A stretch of DNA of 64,000 bases from Alsobacter ponti (GTDB lineage Bacteria; Pseudomonadota; Alphaproteobacteria; Rhizobiales; Beijerinckiaceae): assembly GCF_024294805.1 (NCBI RefSeq), contig NZ_JANCLU010000019.1, positions 39,944-103,943 of the forward strand. The letters are read 5' to 3'. Each line of letters begins with the position of its first letter. The stretch's first letter is position 1. Shown piece by piece: positions 62,792 through 64,000 of the stretch. The notes below the pieces were generated by a model, which saw only the letters and a list, made by a program, of their open reading frames with translations, was not told the origin of the DNA and searched no databases. Made by a program: the position numbers and the translations under genes.

Positions 62792-63862
62792 ATGTCCGTC
62801 AAGAACGTCGCCATCGTCGGGCTCGGCATCGGCAAGTCGCACATCGAAGAGGCCTATTCGAAGCAGCCGGAGCTGTTTCGCGTCGCCGCCATCTGCGACC
62901 TCAACGAGGCGCGGCTCGCAGAGATCGGCGACGCCTACGGCATCGCGCGCCGCACGACCTCCTTCGACGAGGTGCTGGCCATGCAAGACATCGACATCGT
63001 CGACGTCTGCACCCCGCCCGGACTGCATTTCGAGCAGATCGTCGCCTCGCTGAAGGCTGGCAAGCACGTCATCTGCGAGAAGCCGCTGGTCGGTTCGCTG
63101 GCGCAGATCGACGAAGTGGCGGCGGTCGAGCGCCAGTCGCGCGGGCGCGTCATGCCGATCTTCCAGTACCGCTTCGGCAACGGCTTCCAGAAGGCCAAGC
63201 TGCTGGTCGACAGCGGCATCGCCGGGCGGCCCTACGTCGCCACGGCCGAGACGTTCTGGACGCGTGGGGCGGCCTATTACTCGGTGCCCTGGCGCGGCAA
63301 GGTCGCCACGGAGCTCGGCGGCGCGCTGCTCACCCACGCCATCCACATCCACGACATGCTGTGCGGCCTGATCGGCGACATCGAGTCGGTCGCCGCCGAC
63401 GCCATCACCCGCGTCAACACGATCGAGGTCGAGGACTGCGCCGTCGCCGCCCTGCGCATGACCAACGGCGCGCTGGCGTCGCTGGCGGTCACGCTCGGCT
63501 CCTCGCGCGAGATGAGCCGGCTCCACATCGCCTTCGAGAACGTGACGATGGAGAGCTCTCACGCGCCCTATTCGCCGGGCGACGAGCCGTGGACCTTCAT
63601 TCCGGCCAACGACGAAGCCAAGGCGCGCATCGAGGAGGCGTTCGCGTCGTTCGAGCCCGTGCCGCGCCGCTTCGCCGGACAGATGCTGCGCTACCACGCC
63701 GCGCTGGACGCGGGGACCGACTTCCCCGTCACCCTGGCCGACGCGCGCCGCTCGCTGGAGCTGATCACGGCGCTCTACGCTTCCTCCGACACCGGCCAGC
63801 GCATCCGCCTCCCCATCGCCGCCGGCCACGACCGCTACGCCAACTGGACGCGTCGGGGCTGA
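62792..63862 (+). CDS. Gfo/Idh/MocA family oxidoreductase 2
   Basis: A 356-residue NAD(P)-dependent dehydrogenase. It has the Rossmann motif VAIVGLGIGKSHIEEAY, and HVICEKPLVGSLAQIDEV with the EKP catalytic-site signature. The C-terminal domain includes LGGALLTHAIHIHDMLCGLIGD with His residues in the place of the active-site His/Asp pair. It begins 10 bases after the first dehydrogenase, with AGGAGG upstream, so they are co-translated. Two such enzymes with a CUT1 transporter suggest an inositol-, sugar-acid- or rare-sugar pathway. Confidence 0.92.
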   Translation: MSVKNVAIVGLGIGKSHIEEAYSKQPELFRVAAICDLNEARLAEIGDAYGIARRTTSFDEVLAMQDIDIVDVCTPPGLHFEQIVASLKAGKHVICEKPLVGSLAQIDEVAAVERQSRGRVMPIFQYRFGNGFQKAKLLVDSGIAGRPYVATAETFWTRGAAYYSVPWRGKVATELGGALLTHAIHIHDMLCGLIGDIESVAADAITRVNTIEVEDCAVAALRMTNGALASLAVTLGSSREMSRLHIAFENVTMESSHAPYSPGDEPWTFIPANDEAKARIEEAFASFEPVPRRFAGQMLRYHAALDAGTDFPVTLADARRSLELITALYASSDTGQRIRLPIAAGHDRYANWTRRG

Positions 63863-63957
63863 GGCGGGGCTCGCTTTTGGGGTTGCGGGCCTCCGGCCCG
63901 CACTTCCCCGGACCGGTGCAGCGAAGCGGAACCGGATCCGGCAACTGTATTTTTCGG
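63863..63957. repeat. Intergenic remnant of the 46-kb repeat family
   Basis: After the last dehydrogenase gene the sequence GGGTTGCGGGCCTCCGGCCCGC and then CCCCGGACCGGTGCAGCGAAGC with AACCGGATCCGG resembles the inverted repeat copy at 53.58 kb (cited in short pieces: CCCCGGACCGG, GCGGAACCGGAT). The right end lies next to the putative transposase stop, so the repeat borders a mobile element. Confidence 0.6.
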
Positions 63958-64000
63958 TCAAGCGGATCGGTAGTCCTTCTGGTCTCGGAGCATGGCGTTG
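63958..64000 (-). mobile_element. Possible C-terminal end of an IS110-type transposase (window-truncated)
   Basis: Reading leftwards from the edge: N-A-M-L-R-D-Q-K-D-Y-R-S-A then TGA. The LNAMLRD-type ending is characteristic of IS110-family transposases (…NAMLRDxxxW/Y). Only 13 residues are visible, so the call rests on that pattern alone; it may equally be another gene. No insertion-sequence end or inverted repeat can be seen in the window. Confidence 0.4.

Overview
The window is high-GC chromosomal DNA from an alphaproteobacterium, most likely of the order Hyphomicrobiales (Rhizobiales). The evidence is gene order: mltG-yicC-gmk facing rsmA-pdxA-lptD-lptG-lptF, pepA next to holC, and a suf operon that begins with an extra cysteine desulfurase and has an Irr-type palindrome upstream. 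The genus cannot be named from sequence alone. Coding density is high. No tRNA, rRNA, CRISPR array, prophage or complete insertion sequence was seen.

Region 1 (1-16.5 kb) is envelope and housekeeping. The 3' part of mltG, yicC and gmk run rightwards and meet a tightly overlapping leftward operon lptF-lptG-lptD-pdxA-rsmA (LPS export, vitamin B6 synthesis, 16S rRNA dimethylation). The surA gene usually found between lptD and pdxA is absent. After this come pepA, a DUF1236 protein, a new 31-codon ORF with its own terminator, holC, a small lipoprotein, an ABC-F ATPase, an ABC membrane domain without an ATPase, and a pirin gene that appears frameshifted near its start.

Region 2 (16.5-27.9 kb) has a small PsiF protein, an AT-richer island with a Crp/Fnr regulator and a MarR-like regulator, prfB with the classical programmed +1 frameshift site, an M23 peptidase, a 1-Cys BCP peroxiredoxin, a very large AsmA-like protein, tyrS and an alpha/beta hydrolase.

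Region 3 (27.9-35.6 kb) is the iron-sulfur cluster operon: cysteine desulfurase, sufB, sufC, sufD, sufS, sufT, sufA, then a TfoX-domain gene. A perfect TTAGAA-N3-TTCTAA palindrome upstream suggests control by iron/haem through Irr.

Region 4 (35.6-53.9 kb) is mixed: a diguanylate cyclase, an RhlE-like helicase with an Arg/Glu-rich repeat tail, hydrolases, cytochrome b561, parE, an M20 peptidase, MarC, a Zn alcohol dehydrogenase, a 3-hydroxyacyl-CoA dehydrogenase-like enzyme, an LLM flavin enzyme, and an Lrp/AsnC regulator divergent from ornithine cyclodeaminase. Several short genes were added by hand. Intergenic DNA at about 46.1-46.8, 53.6-53.9, 56.2 and 63.9 kb carries a mosaic family of palindromic repeats.

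Region 5 (53.9-64 kb) holds a hybrid histidine kinase, a TetR regulator and a divergent sugar (CUT1-type) ABC transporter operon: two permeases, ATPase, binding protein and two Gfo/Idh/MocA dehydrogenases. Two near-identical 20-bp sites, one before the transporter operon and one between tetR and the kinase, look like TetR operators. The window ends in what looks like the C-terminus of an IS110-type transposase. No wholly new defence or metabolic system was recognised. The best leads are the paired operators, the repeat family and the unannotated microproteins.
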